Shown piece after piece: positions 55,109-63,420 of a DNA stretch of 64,000 nt (position 1 is its first letter; every line of letters starts with the position of its first letter). The notes below the pieces were generated by a model, which did not search any database, had not been told where the DNA came from, and saw only the letters and a program-made list of their open reading frames with translations. The stretch comes from Comamonadaceae bacterium. GTDB lineage: Bacteria; Pseudomonadota; Gammaproteobacteria; Burkholderiales; Burkholderiaceae_C. The DNA is taken from contig JAECRA010000019.1 in NCBI GenBank assembly GCA_015999985.1, positions 1-64,000 of the forward strand, in the 5' to 3' direction. The translations under genes were made by a program, and so were the position numbers.

Positions 55109-56259
55109 GTGGTTGTCTCCCAGGAAATGGATGTTTGATCAGGGCCGGAGCTATTGAAGTCGACGCCTGTACCCACGGCGTCGCACACGGTGATGGATCC
55201 GTCATGAACGTCGAATCCAGAAAACGGGTCGTCCAGAATGTGTTCGGACTCAGCCAGCTCAACCCCCAGGCTGGGCGCGGGAAGAATGCTTGCCATGTGT
55301 GCTGCCTGAGCAGATGCCAGGCGAGGCCCGAAGATCGCCCCGACTCGGCACTGCTTGCCCGCCGCCTGGCATATGCGGGCAGCTTGCAAGGTGTCACGCA
55401 AGCCGCCGAAGTAAGGCACTTTCAGGTTGAAGGAGTTCGCCGCCTTCAACTCAATGAGCTTGAGCAAATTCGCAAGCGATCCTGCAATGCTTTCATCGGC
55501 TTCGATGGGAATGCTGGATTCGCGTGTGATGCGAGCCATGCCTTCCCAATCGGAAGCCGCGACCGGCTGCTCTATCAAGCTCACACCGAAAGAGGACAGC
55601 ATCCTGCACAACTCCAGCGCTGAATCCGTCTCATAGGCCTGGTTGGCGTCCACTGTCAGCAGAGCGGCCGGCCCGGCCGCTTGCCTAATGGCTTGAACTC
55701 TTTGCTTGTCGAGATCCCATTCACCGCTCAGCTTGATTTTGAGGATTCGGTAACCCTCGGCAGTCAACTTGCTCGCGGCCTGGGCCATCTCTACGGGCGC
55801 TTTGATCGGTAGCAATCTGGCAGCCAGCGCGCTGCGAGTGATGGCGCCGCCCAGAATCTGATGCAGCGGTACACCATGCTGTTTGGCAATCAGGTCATAG
55901 ACGGCACCCACAATCCCGGCTCTCACTGGCGCCACTTCTGGGCACACCTCGTACAGCGTACGATGCATCCGTTCGGTTTCCAGCAGCGTCTGGGCTTTCA
56001 GCGCGCTCAGGCTGTCCTTCAGTGCAGCCAGGGTTCGTGCGGGGTTGGGCTTTCCGATTGGCGTAGTCAGCACATACCCATAGCCCACCAAACCCTCCGC
56101 CGTAGTGGCTGATACCAACCAGCCGTTGACGTGCTCGATGTGGCCTTGAGCGAAGCGCCAGGTAGGGTCCTCCTGACGTTGACGCAGTTGTGCAAACGCA
56201 AAACGAACATCAGCAGAGCTCAACTCACGCTCCTGCGTTATGAAGCCTGGCCTGGGCAT
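55105..56259 (-). CDS. Enolase-superfamily enzyme (mandelate racemase/muconate lactonizing type)
   Basis: Abstracts a proton alpha to a carboxylate with Mg2+ (racemase, epimerase, dehydratase or cycloisomerase). 384 residues. KxK base at Lys174/Lys176 (LKIKLS), metal ligands Asp204 (TVDANQAY), Glu230 (LIEQPV), Asp255 (EADESI) and a second-face Lys280 (FNLKVPYFGG): the muconate-lactonizing subgroup pattern. The C-terminal ~25 residues are an extension. The start overlaps the lyase gene by 35 bp. The exact reaction cannot be told. Confidence 0.9.
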   Translation of the reverse strand: MPRPGFITQERELSSADVRFAFAQLRQRQEDPTWRFAQGHIEHVNGWLVSATTAEGLVGYGYVLTTPIGKPNPARTLAALKDSLSALKAQTLLETERMHRTLYEVCPEVAPVRAGIVGAVYDLIAKQHGVPLHQILGGAITRSALAARLLPIKAPVEMAQAASKLTAEGYRILKIKLSGEWDLDKQRVQAIRQAAGPAALLTVDANQAYETDSALELCRMLSSFGVSLIEQPVAASDWEGMARITRESSIPIEADESIAGSLANLLKLIELKAANSFNLKVPYFGGLRDTLQAARICQAAGKQCRVGAIFGPRLASAQAAHMASILPAPSLGVELAESEHILDDPFSGFDVHDGSITVCDAVGTGVDFNSSGPDQTSISWETTT

Positions 56260-57211
56260 GGGCTTGCCGCAGTGGGTTCAAGCCGCTGCGACCCACACGT
56301 CCATCCAGTTCGCGCCCCAAGGCTGCCTCGCAGGCCTCCACGGTCTCCAGCAGACGGTCCAGGTCGATGCCCGTGCGTATACCCATGTTTTCGAACAGGT
56401 CGATCAAATCCTCGGTGGCCACATTGCCCGTGTGCCCACTGCCATACTTGACCTTGCTCGGATGCCCTCCCACCCCGCCCAGTGCGCTGTCGAAGTAACG
56501 CACGCCGGCATCGTAGGCTGCGACGTAGTTGGCAAGGCCAGTTCCACGCGTGTCGTGGAAGTGGGCAATGAGCGTCGCATCAGGAATAGCTTCGCGCGTG
56601 TTCTGGAACAAGGCGCGTGTGGTCAAAGGTGTGGCGGTGCCGGTGGTGTCTGCCAATGTGATGTGATGCACGCCCAGATCAAACATGCGTTTGGAATCTG
56701 AGATCACTTGCGCGGGTTCTACCCAGCCTTCAAACGAGCAGCCAAATGCCATGGAGATCGTGCCAATCAAGCGGAAGCGGCCCTGAGCAGCGGCGATCAT
56801 CTCTTCGATGTTGCGCCATTGCTCTTCCCGGGTCCGGGCCAGATTCTTCTTCGAATGGGTGTCTGTGGCAGAGACCAGCAAGCTGATTTCATTGGCTCCG
56901 AAACCTGCATCTGCATCCGCCAGAGCGCGCTCCACCGCACGCACGTTGGCGCATGTCGCCTTGTAGAAGACGCCCTCCTTGCGAGGCAGCGTGCGCAAGA
57001 GCTCGCTCGCATCTGCGAACTGCGGCACGACCTTCGGATTGGAATAGGAAGTGGCCTCCACGCGCTCGAATCCCAGGTCAGCCAGGCGGCTGATGAGCTC
57101 CACTTTCTTGGGTGTCGGCATGAATTCGGATTCATGCTGAAGACCGTCGCGCGGAAAGCATTCGCAAAGAACGACGTCGCGGTCAGAGGGTGTGTTTGTG
57201 GAGTTCGTCAT
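56225..57211 (-). CDS. DRE-TIM metallolyase, hydroxymethylglutaryl-CoA lyase-like, Cys site altered
   Basis: HMGL-like TIM barrel (PF00682), 328 residues. Arg21-Asp22 (FPRDGLQ) and metal His217/His219 (AHFHDT) are kept, and Asn263 follows. In true HMG-CoA lyases the loop is GGCPxAxGASGN with catalytic Cys; here it reads GGVGGHPSKVKYGSGHTGN, with His250 at the Cys position and four extra residues. A retro-aldol or Claisen cleavage of a different branched acyl-CoA or 4-hydroxy-acid is more likely than HMG-CoA itself. Overlaps the ligase gene by 4 bp. Confidence 0.88.
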   Translation of the reverse strand: MTNSTNTPSDRDVVLCECFPRDGLQHESEFMPTPKKVELISRLADLGFERVEATSYSNPKVVPQFADASELLRTLPRKEGVFYKATCANVRAVERALADADAGFGANEISLLVSATDTHSKKNLARTREEQWRNIEEMIAAAQGRFRLIGTISMAFGCSFEGWVEPAQVISDSKRMFDLGVHHITLADTTGTATPLTTRALFQNTREAIPDATLIAHFHDTRGTGLANYVAAYDAGVRYFDSALGGVGGHPSKVKYGSGHTGNVATEDLIDLFENMGIRTGIDLDRLLETVEACEAALGRELDGRVGRSGLNPLRQAHAQARLHNAGA

Positions 57212-58872
57212 GTCGTGGGCGCGTTGGTTTCCGCGGTGATGTTCCAGAGCCGGATGGCGTGTTCGCGAAGCTTGTTCTTCTGAATCTTGGAGCTGCCGGT
57301 CATGCCGATGTGCTCAAAGGTGTCCACCACGTCCAGATAGCGGGGCACTTTGAAATTCGCTGAGCGATCTCGGCACCATTGGATGAGTTCAGCCCTGTCA
57401 GCGCTGCTGCCCTCCTTCAGCAGGATGAACGCTGCGGTGACCTCGCCCAGGCGGGCGTCAGGCACACCAATCACCTGGGCTTGTTGCACGGCAGGGTGTG
57501 CGTGAAGAACCTCCTCGACTTCTGCGGGGGCGACGTTTTCACCGCCTACGCGGAACATGTCCTTGAGCCGCCCGACCATGCGAAAGCGGCCGTGTGCATT
57601 GCGTTCGCCGAGATCGCCGGTCTTGAGCCATCCATCAGCTGTAAAGGCCTTGGCGGTCGCTTCTGGCTGGTTGTGATAACCCTTCATCACGTTCCAGCCG
57701 CGCACCTGAATTTCACCTTGTGCTCCGGCCTTGGAGAAAACTTCGCCCGTGCCTTCGTCTGCCAGCCTGACTTCGACACCAGGGTGGGGCAGCATGAAAC
57801 CGTCGCGGCGATCTTCCAGGCTGTCGTCCCAGTCTGAAAGCAAAACATTGGGCGATGCTTCAGACTGTCCGTAGGCGTTGCACATGTGCGCTACGCCCAT
57901 TCGTTCACTGATCTTGAGCATGACTTCAGGCCCCGCTGCAGCCCATCCTCCGCGAAGATGAATGCGGCTTTTGTCAAACTCAGGGTGACCGATCAGCATC
58001 AGGAAGATGGTGTCGTTGCCGGAGGTCAGCGTGCAGCGCTCGGTGTCCAGCACCTGCAATGCCTGGGCAACGTCGAACTTGGGCAGGCTCAGCAGGCAGC
58101 AACCCGAGACCAGGCTGACCAGGATGGACAAGGTGCTTCCGGCCACATGGAAAAATGGCCGAATGCTGAAGTAGCGGTCAGTAGCCTGTACCCCCATTCG
58201 GCGCGCGACAGACGCCGCGTCGCCGATCATGTTCAGGTGGCTCAGCATCACACCCTTGGGGAACGACGTGGTGCCAGAGGTGTACTGGATCAGCAAGGTG
58301 TCGTGTGGGTCCACCTTACCCATGGCTGATTCAAGTTCCGTGGGGCTCGCCTGTTCCCCTGTAGCCATGAACTGCTGAAGGCTGATGGCACCCGCAGGGA
58401 CAACTTTGCCGCCCACCTGAACCGCTACTTTCAGTGAGGACAGGCCACTACCAGGCAATCTGGACAGGACGGCGGGTTCCACCTGTTCCAGCATGGCCTG
58501 GAAATCGATGCCTAGGAAGTTGCTGGCGTAGATCAGCAGCTTGACGTCGGCTTGGCGAAGGCAATACTGAAGCTCATCAGCCTTGAACCTGGTGTTCACA
58601 GGCACGGCGACCGCACCTATCAGCGCGCATCCGAAGAAGATTTCTATCCAAAGGCTCTCGTTGCCGATCAGTATGCCGACATGGTCGCCACGCCGTATGC
58701 CCGATGCATGCAAGCTGGCCGCGATGCTCTGTGCACCAGCCTGAAGCTGTGACCAGGTGCGTCGTTCGCCAGGCCCTACATAGGCCTCCTGGTTGCCGCG
58801 GCTGGCCACTGTAGAGGCCAGGACTTCGGCCAGGGTGTGCGGCAGGGGAACCTGTTTGGAATCAAGCAGCAC
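57208..58872 (-). CDS. Acyl-CoA synthetase (AMP-forming)
   Basis: ANL-superfamily ligase activating a carboxylic acid through an acyl-adenylate. 554 residues. P-loop YTSGTTSFPKGVMLSH, adenine motif around NAYGQSEASPN, hinge motif GWLKTGDLGERNAHGRFRMVGRLKDMFRVGGENV and C-terminal catalytic Lys in GSSKIQKNK. Medium-chain or aromatic/cyclic acid ligase-like; substrate unknown. 11-bp overlap with the hydratase gene upstream. Confidence 0.93.
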   Translation of the reverse strand: MLLDSKQVPLPHTLAEVLASTVASRGNQEAYVGPGERRTWSQLQAGAQSIAASLHASGIRRGDHVGILIGNESLWIEIFFGCALIGAVAVPVNTRFKADELQYCLRQADVKLLIYASNFLGIDFQAMLEQVEPAVLSRLPGSGLSSLKVAVQVGGKVVPAGAISLQQFMATGEQASPTELESAMGKVDPHDTLLIQYTSGTTSFPKGVMLSHLNMIGDAASVARRMGVQATDRYFSIRPFFHVAGSTLSILVSLVSGCCLLSLPKFDVAQALQVLDTERCTLTSGNDTIFLMLIGHPEFDKSRIHLRGGWAAAGPEVMLKISERMGVAHMCNAYGQSEASPNVLLSDWDDSLEDRRDGFMLPHPGVEVRLADEGTGEVFSKAGAQGEIQVRGWNVMKGYHNQPEATAKAFTADGWLKTGDLGERNAHGRFRMVGRLKDMFRVGGENVAPAEVEEVLHAHPAVQQAQVIGVPDARLGEVTAAFILLKEGSSADRAELIQWCRDRSANFKVPRYLDVVDTFEHIGMTGSSKIQKNKLREHAIRLWNITAETNAPTT

Positions 58873-59683
58873 CCTGAGCTCCTGATGTTGATGCCTGAGC
58901 TGAGGGAGTGGCGGAACCGTCAGAGGCTGAACCGCCGAATCCCGAAATCGCCTTTTTCCAGTCGCTATGGCGCAGGTTTTCCTGAATGGCGAGCAGCTCC
59001 TGGGCCATGGCGCCTTCCCTCGTGGTTTCCAGACCCGTGTCTATGCTGCGCTTGGTAAGCGCCACCGTCAGAGGATTGGCCTTGGCAATGCGCTCGGCAA
59101 GTTCCTGAACGCGCGCATCCAGTTCGCCAACCGCATAGACATGATTGACCAGGCCGAGTTCAAGCGCTTCTTCGGCTCCCACCTTGCGTCCGGAAAACAG
59201 CAGTTCTTTCGCAACGCGAGGCCCCACGATGCGGGGTAGGCGCTGGGTAGCACCAATCGTGCCCCAGCCTACTTCCGGGTAGCAAAAGACTGCCTCTGTA
59301 CTTGCCAGGATGAAATCGCATGCGCCTGCGATTTCGCAACCTGAGCCGTAAGCAGGGCCATGGACTACCGCGATCACGGGTTTGGACAGGCGTTCCAGCG
59401 ACGCATATGCCGTGAAACCGTCCACCCTGCGCGCCAATGTCTCGGCGCCACTCATGGTTTGGCGTTCCTTGAGGTCCGCACCAGCGCAGAAAGCCACCCC
59501 TTCGCCGCGAAGCAAGATGACACGAACGTTTTCGTCGGCCTCCAGAGCTTCGCATGCCGCAACGATTTCGTGGCACATCTGCAAGTTGAGCGCGTTGCGG
59601 TTGTCAGGTCGGGCCAGGCGCAAGGTTGCGATGCTCCCCGAAGTGGTCACTTGAATGGCTTGAAAATCAGGCTTGCTCATCAC
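58862..59683 (-). CDS. Enoyl-CoA hydratase/isomerase (crotonase) family protein
   Basis: Crotonase-fold enzyme, 273 residues. Oxyanion Gly-rich motif AFCAGADLKER and GPAYGSGCEIAGACDF with Glu117, plus Glu137 in YPEVGWG: both catalytic glutamates of hydratases are present, so true hydration of an enoyl-CoA is likely. The last ~25 residues are a low-complexity Ser/Ala/Gly/Thr tail. 3 bp after the Bug gene stop. Confidence 0.92.
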   Translation of the reverse strand: MMSKPDFQAIQVTTSGSIATLRLARPDNRNALNLQMCHEIVAACEALEADENVRVILLRGEGVAFCAGADLKERQTMSGAETLARRVDGFTAYASLERLSKPVIAVVHGPAYGSGCEIAGACDFILASTEAVFCYPEVGWGTIGATQRLPRIVGPRVAKELLFSGRKVGAEEALELGLVNHVYAVGELDARVQELAERIAKANPLTVALTKRSIDTGLETTREGAMAQELLAIQENLRHSDWKKAISGFGGSASDGSATPSAQASTSGAQGAA

Positions 59684-59686
59684 GTA

Positions 59687-60661
59687 TTACTCTTGAAGTT
59701 TCATTCCGGTGTCTTTAACCAACTGCGCAAGGCGCTTGCCATCCAGGGCCGCAAAATCTTTGGCCTGGGCACGCATCTGAGGCATCAGCTCGGAGTTCTG
59801 TCTGTCCAGGGCAGCACGAAATTCCGGTGAAGCCTTCACTTTTTCAAGCGCTTGGGCCAAGCGTTCCACGACCGCTGCAGGGGTTTTTGCAGGGGCAGCC
59901 AGGCTGTACCAACTGCCGGTTTCCATGCCTTTGAGGCCGGCCTCTGCAAACGTGGGCACATCAGGCAGCTCTGGAGAGCGCTTGGCGCCACCGTAGGCCA
60001 GAGCCTTCAGGCGTCCGTCCTTGATGAATGGCACCACCACAGACACGTTGAGCATGCCCGCCTGTACTGTGCCCGCCACCATGTCTGTGGTTGCCGGCGC
60101 TGCGCCTCTGTAGGGAATATGAACCAGGGAGATGCCGGCCGTATGCTTGAACATCTCGAAGGCGATATGCGGTGAGCTGCCCATGCCCGCGGAGGCATAG
60201 CTGAGCTTGCCGGGCTGAGGCTTGACCAGAGCAATGAACTCCTTGAGCGTGCCAGCCTTGACGCCGGGATTGATCGTCAGGATATTCGGAACGTTGGCGA
60301 TCATGCCGACGAACTCGAAATCCTTGATACCGTCGTAAGGCACCTTGGTCGCCAGGGGTGTGACCGTGTGCGCGGCGGCGGTCCCCATGAGCAGCGTGTA
60401 GCCATCGGCGGGCGCACGCGCCACGAAGGCTGCGCCTACCGAAGCACCTCCACCGGGGCGGTTGTCCACAATCACTTGCTGGCCAAGAACATCTCCCAGA
60501 CGCTTGGCCAGCTCACGACCAAGAATATCTGCTGGGCCCCCTGCCGCGTAGGGATTCACCATGGTAATCGGCTTGCTCGGAAATGGGTCGCCCTGGGCGT
60601 TCGCGACGGCTGCCACTGCGACCAGAAGGCTGGCGAGCAGGCGTTTGTGAAAATTTGGCAT
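59687..60661 (-). CDS. Bug-family solute receptor (TctC type)
   Basis: Third Bug receptor of the operon, 324 residues, with an ordinary Sec signal (LLASLLVAVAAVANAQG). PITMVNPYAAGGPADILGRELAKRL, VIVDNRPGGGASVGAAFVARAPADGYTLLMG and IPYRGAAPATTDMVAGTVQ are diagnostic. It differs from the other two in sequence and signal type, which suggests a distinct ligand. 64 bp after the second CoA-transferase gene. Confidence 0.92.
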   Translation of the reverse strand: MPNFHKRLLASLLVAVAAVANAQGDPFPSKPITMVNPYAAGGPADILGRELAKRLGDVLGQQVIVDNRPGGGASVGAAFVARAPADGYTLLMGTAAAHTVTPLATKVPYDGIKDFEFVGMIANVPNILTINPGVKAGTLKEFIALVKPQPGKLSYASAGMGSSPHIAFEMFKHTAGISLVHIPYRGAAPATTDMVAGTVQAGMLNVSVVVPFIKDGRLKALAYGGAKRSPELPDVPTFAEAGLKGMETGSWYSLAAPAKTPAAVVERLAQALEKVKASPEFRAALDRQNSELMPQMRAQAKDFAALDGKRLAQLVKDTGMKLQE

Positions 60662-60725
60662 GACGGGCTACTTTCTTGAAGAGTGTCGAAAGGGAGTCGG
60701 AAAGTTGTCGAGCAGGAGAGGTGGA

Positions 60726-61922
60726 TCAGATGGCGCGCTGGGTGCGCAATGCTTCGATCTCGGCGGGCTTAAGTCCCAGCACTTTCGAGAGCACTTCCTC
60801 TGTGTGTTCGCCAAGGAGCGGCGGCCGCTCCGTCTTCGGGTCATCCAGGCCGTCGAACCGGAAGGGAACCCGCAAGCCCTTGAATTCGCCTATGAGCGGG
60901 TGGTCATACTTGACCACCATTTCGCGCTCTGCGACGTGTTCGTTGCCCAGTACTTCGCCGACGTCAAGAATGGGCCCTGCGGGCACGCCCACGGCGTCAC
61001 AGCGCCGGCACAGTTCTTCCTGGCTGAGCTTTTTGATGGCATCGCCCAAGCCTTGCATGACCTCTTCTCGTCTGGCTAGCCGGTCAGCGTTCTTCAGCAG
61101 CGTTGGATCAGTGGCCCAGGCCTCAAGGCCCAGCAGTTCGCACAAGGGTTTCCAATGCTGATCACTTCCCGTAATCTGCACCCACTTGCCGTCGGAGCAC
61201 TCAAAGGCTGCCGATGGAATTCGCCCAGGGTGTTCGGTGCCAAGCCGCTCTGGCACTTCGCCCAGGGTGAACCAGCGAGCCGCTGCCAACGACAGCAGGC
61301 CCACTTGGCCGTCGAACATCGAGAAATCCACATGGCTGCCGAGCCCGCTGGTGTGGCGGCCATTGATGGCAGAAAGAATGGCAATGGCTACCCACAAGCC
61401 AGAGGTGAGGTCTGCAACGGGCAGCCCGGGTTTCACAGGGCCGCCACCGCGCTCTCCTGTAAGGCTCATGATGCCGCCCATGGCCTGGAAGACGGTGTCG
61501 TAGCCTTTGCGATGCGCGTAAGGGCCGGTCATGCCAAAACCGGTGCAGGACACGTAGACCAACCGGTCGTTGAGTGGCTTAAGCGTTTCGTAGTCCAGCC
61601 CATAGCGCTTCAACGTTCCCGTGGGGAAATTTTCAAGCAGCACATCGGATTGGGCCGCCAGGCCGCGAATGACTTCCTGGCCTTGGGCAGAACGAAGATT
61701 GACCGTGACTGACTTCTTGCTGCGGTTGAACGCCAGGTAATAAGCGGAGACATCGCCTTGGTCGCCGTGCACGACGGGTTCGAAGGCGCGGGTTTCATCG
61801 CCCGTGCCGGGCTGCTCCACCTTGATGACTTCGGCACCGAGTTCTGCCAGGATCATGGACGCGAATGGACATGCCAGAACACGCGAGAGATCCAGGATCT
61901 TGAGTCCTTCGAGCGGGCGCAT
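60726..61922 (-). CDS. CaiB/BaiF-type (class III) CoA-transferase
   Basis: Second class III CoA-transferase, 398 residues. LEGLKILDLSRVLACPFASMILAELGAEVIKVEQP opening, FNRSKKSVTVNL, catalytic Asp171 (VADLTSG) and the HTEEVLSKVLGLKPAEIEALR end. Similar to succinyl-CoA:acid CoA-transferases of dicarboxylate pathways, but specificity is not readable. 2 bp downstream of the operon's first gene. Confidence 0.93.
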   Translation of the reverse strand: MRPLEGLKILDLSRVLACPFASMILAELGAEVIKVEQPGTGDETRAFEPVVHGDQGDVSAYYLAFNRSKKSVTVNLRSAQGQEVIRGLAAQSDVLLENFPTGTLKRYGLDYETLKPLNDRLVYVSCTGFGMTGPYAHRKGYDTVFQAMGGIMSLTGERGGGPVKPGLPVADLTSGLWVAIAILSAINGRHTSGLGSHVDFSMFDGQVGLLSLAAARWFTLGEVPERLGTEHPGRIPSAAFECSDGKWVQITGSDQHWKPLCELLGLEAWATDPTLLKNADRLARREEVMQGLGDAIKKLSQEELCRRCDAVGVPAGPILDVGEVLGNEHVAEREMVVKYDHPLIGEFKGLRVPFRFDGLDDPKTERPPLLGEHTEEVLSKVLGLKPAEIEALRTQRAI

Positions 61923-61924
61923 GC

Positions 61925-62716
61925 TCAGTGCTTTCCGTTTGCAGAAGCGGAAGTTGAAGCAGAAGTACTAGCGGCGGCAGAGCTTGCCGAACGAAAGCCT
62001 CTCATCATCACGTTCGCGTCCCGGCCCACATCGAGTGCATCGCCCAGAGACAGATCGCTGGCGCGGTGAAAAGTGCGCTTGGTGGTGGCCATAGCCAGAG
62101 GGCTCCAGCCTGCCATCTTGGAGGCCATTTGCATGGCGGTGTCCAAAACATCCTCGTTAGGCACCGCACGATTGACCAAGCCCAGCGCCTTGGCTTCGTG
62201 ACCATTAATGGGTTCTGCCATCGCAACCAGTTCAAAGGCCTGCTTGCGGCCCAGTTGCCGAACCAGGTTGGCAAGTACCACGGCAGCCACGATGCCGTGC
62301 TTGAGTTCCGGATAGCCGAAGCGCGCGGTGTCTGACATTACGACCAGATCACACGCCAGGGCGAGACCCGCGCCGCCGCCCAAAGCATTGCCGCGAACCG
62401 CTGCGACCACAGGCTTGTTCATCTGAGAGAACACCAGATGCAGCGACGTCGTGAGATCAGCTCTGGCATTGACGGCGCGAGGGTCATCAGGCGTCAGGGC
62501 AGAGAACTCAGTGGTGTCGGCACCGGCACAGAAGGACTTCCCGGCGCCTACCAGCACGACCGCGTTGACAGTGGGGTCCGCATCCGCCGCGCGCAAACCG
62601 TCCAGCAGCTCCTGCGTCAGCACGGTGTTCAGCGCGTTGTGCTTTTCTGGCCGGTTCATGGTCAACACCCGAACAGGGCCGTGATTTTCGATCAGGAGGT
62701 GTGTCTCTGAGGTCAT
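61925..62716 (-). CDS. Enoyl-CoA hydratase/isomerase family protein, one Glu lost
   Basis: First gene of the operon, crotonase fold, 263 residues. AGADTTEFSA and GNALGGGAGLALACDLV show the oxyanion pocket, but the first catalytic Glu position is Gly117; Glu137 (YPELKHG) remains. This pattern fits isomerases or retro-reactions rather than simple hydration. The C-terminus is an unusual Ser/Ala/Thr repeat (SAAASTSASTSASANGKH). Preceded by a promoter with a MarR-type operator. Confidence 0.9.
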   Translation of the reverse strand: MTSETHLLIENHGPVRVLTMNRPEKHNALNTVLTQELLDGLRAADADPTVNAVVLVGAGKSFCAGADTTEFSALTPDDPRAVNARADLTTSLHLVFSQMNKPVVAAVRGNALGGGAGLALACDLVVMSDTARFGYPELKHGIVAAVVLANLVRQLGRKQAFELVAMAEPINGHEAKALGLVNRAVPNEDVLDTAMQMASKMAGWSPLAMATTKRTFHRASDLSLGDALDVGRDANVMMRGFRSASSAAASTSASTSASANGKH

Positions 62717-62808
62717 GAATATTCTTCAATACAGCTGGTTGATCAGTTCTCGTGAGTGCCTGCTGGTTCGTGCGAGGAACCACTTGGCACGCGCCTTAAT
62801 TTGTGGAC

Positions 62809-62837
62809 AATGTAAACTAACAAGTTGAGATCGTCAA
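62809..62837 (-). promoter_or_regulatory. Promoter of the catabolic operon
   Basis: On the minus strand TTGACG (62837-62832) and TACATT (62814-62809) are separated by 17 bp, a good sigma-70 pattern, about 90 bp before the first gene. Its -35 lies inside the palindrome at 62822-62840. Confidence 0.7.
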
Positions 62838-62840
62838 CTT
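62822..62840. promoter_or_regulatory. Candidate MarR operator
   Basis: Perfect palindrome aagttga-gatcg-tcaactt in the divergent region between the operon and the marR-type gene. It covers the -35 of the operon promoter, so bound repressor would block polymerase. Length and symmetry fit MarR-family sites. Confidence 0.72.
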
Positions 62841-62878
62841 ATTTGCAGGCAGCTCAAGTGGTTGTTGATGTCAGCGTT

Positions 62879-62893
62879 GATCTGGATCAGATC
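62879..62893. promoter_or_regulatory. Second small palindrome near the marR-type start
   Basis: gatctg-gat-cagatc, perfect 6-bp arms, 36 bp upstream of the regulator's ATG. It may be an autoregulatory site, but its sequence differs from the operator at 62822, so it may be unrelated. Confidence 0.35.
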
Positions 62894-62928
62894 GATAAAA
62901 TGGGCCAGCAGTAGATGATGAAAGCCGT

Positions 62929-63420
62929 ATGAAGAAGCAAAAAGTACCCAAAGAGTCCGAGCTCGCGTTCGGAGAGTTGGTGTCGACGCGCCTTCACGCG
63001 CTGGCAGGCATCTCCGCGACCGTGACGACCCTGCGGATGCGCAGAAAACTCAATCTCACCTTGCTCGAGTGGCGCGCCGTCGGCCACCTGGGGAGTTACG
63101 GCCCGCTTTCGCTCAAACAACTCGCTCAGCGAACCGGGCTGGACAAAAGCTACGCCAGCCGAACCGTGACCGCCTTGGTCAATAAGGGCGCCATCGTGAG
63201 CGAGCGAAGCGAAGAGGACGGCCGGGGCGTGGTGCTTTCGCTCACCGAGCAGGGTGTCAAACTCTTCCATCAGGGCATGGATGACGCCCTCCAGCGCAAC
63301 GAGACCTTGCTGTCCACCCTGGCGAGCGGGGATCGCGAGAAGCTTCTGGCGCTCCTGGACATGCTGGCAGTGCAGGCCAAAGCCATGCTGAAAGACGAAC
63401 GGGCGATTTCAGGCGGGTGA
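62929..63420 (+). CDS. MarR family transcriptional regulator
   Basis: 163-residue winged-helix regulator. Recognition region LSLKQLAQRTGLDKSYASRTVTALVNKGAIVSERSEEDGRGVVLSLTEQG includes the helix-turn-helix and the wing with Asp-x-Arg. Helical dimerisation ends on both sides. Divergent from the eleven-gene operon and immediately upstream of an acyl-CoA dehydrogenase gene; probably represses one or both and responds to the substrate or its CoA ester. Confidence 0.93.
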   Translation: MKKQKVPKESELAFGELVSTRLHALAGISATVTTLRMRRKLNLTLLEWRAVGHLGSYGPLSLKQLAQRTGLDKSYASRTVTALVNKGAIVSERSEEDGRGVVLSLTEQGVKLFHQGMDDALQRNETLLSTLASGDREKLLALLDMLAVQAKAMLKDERAISGG

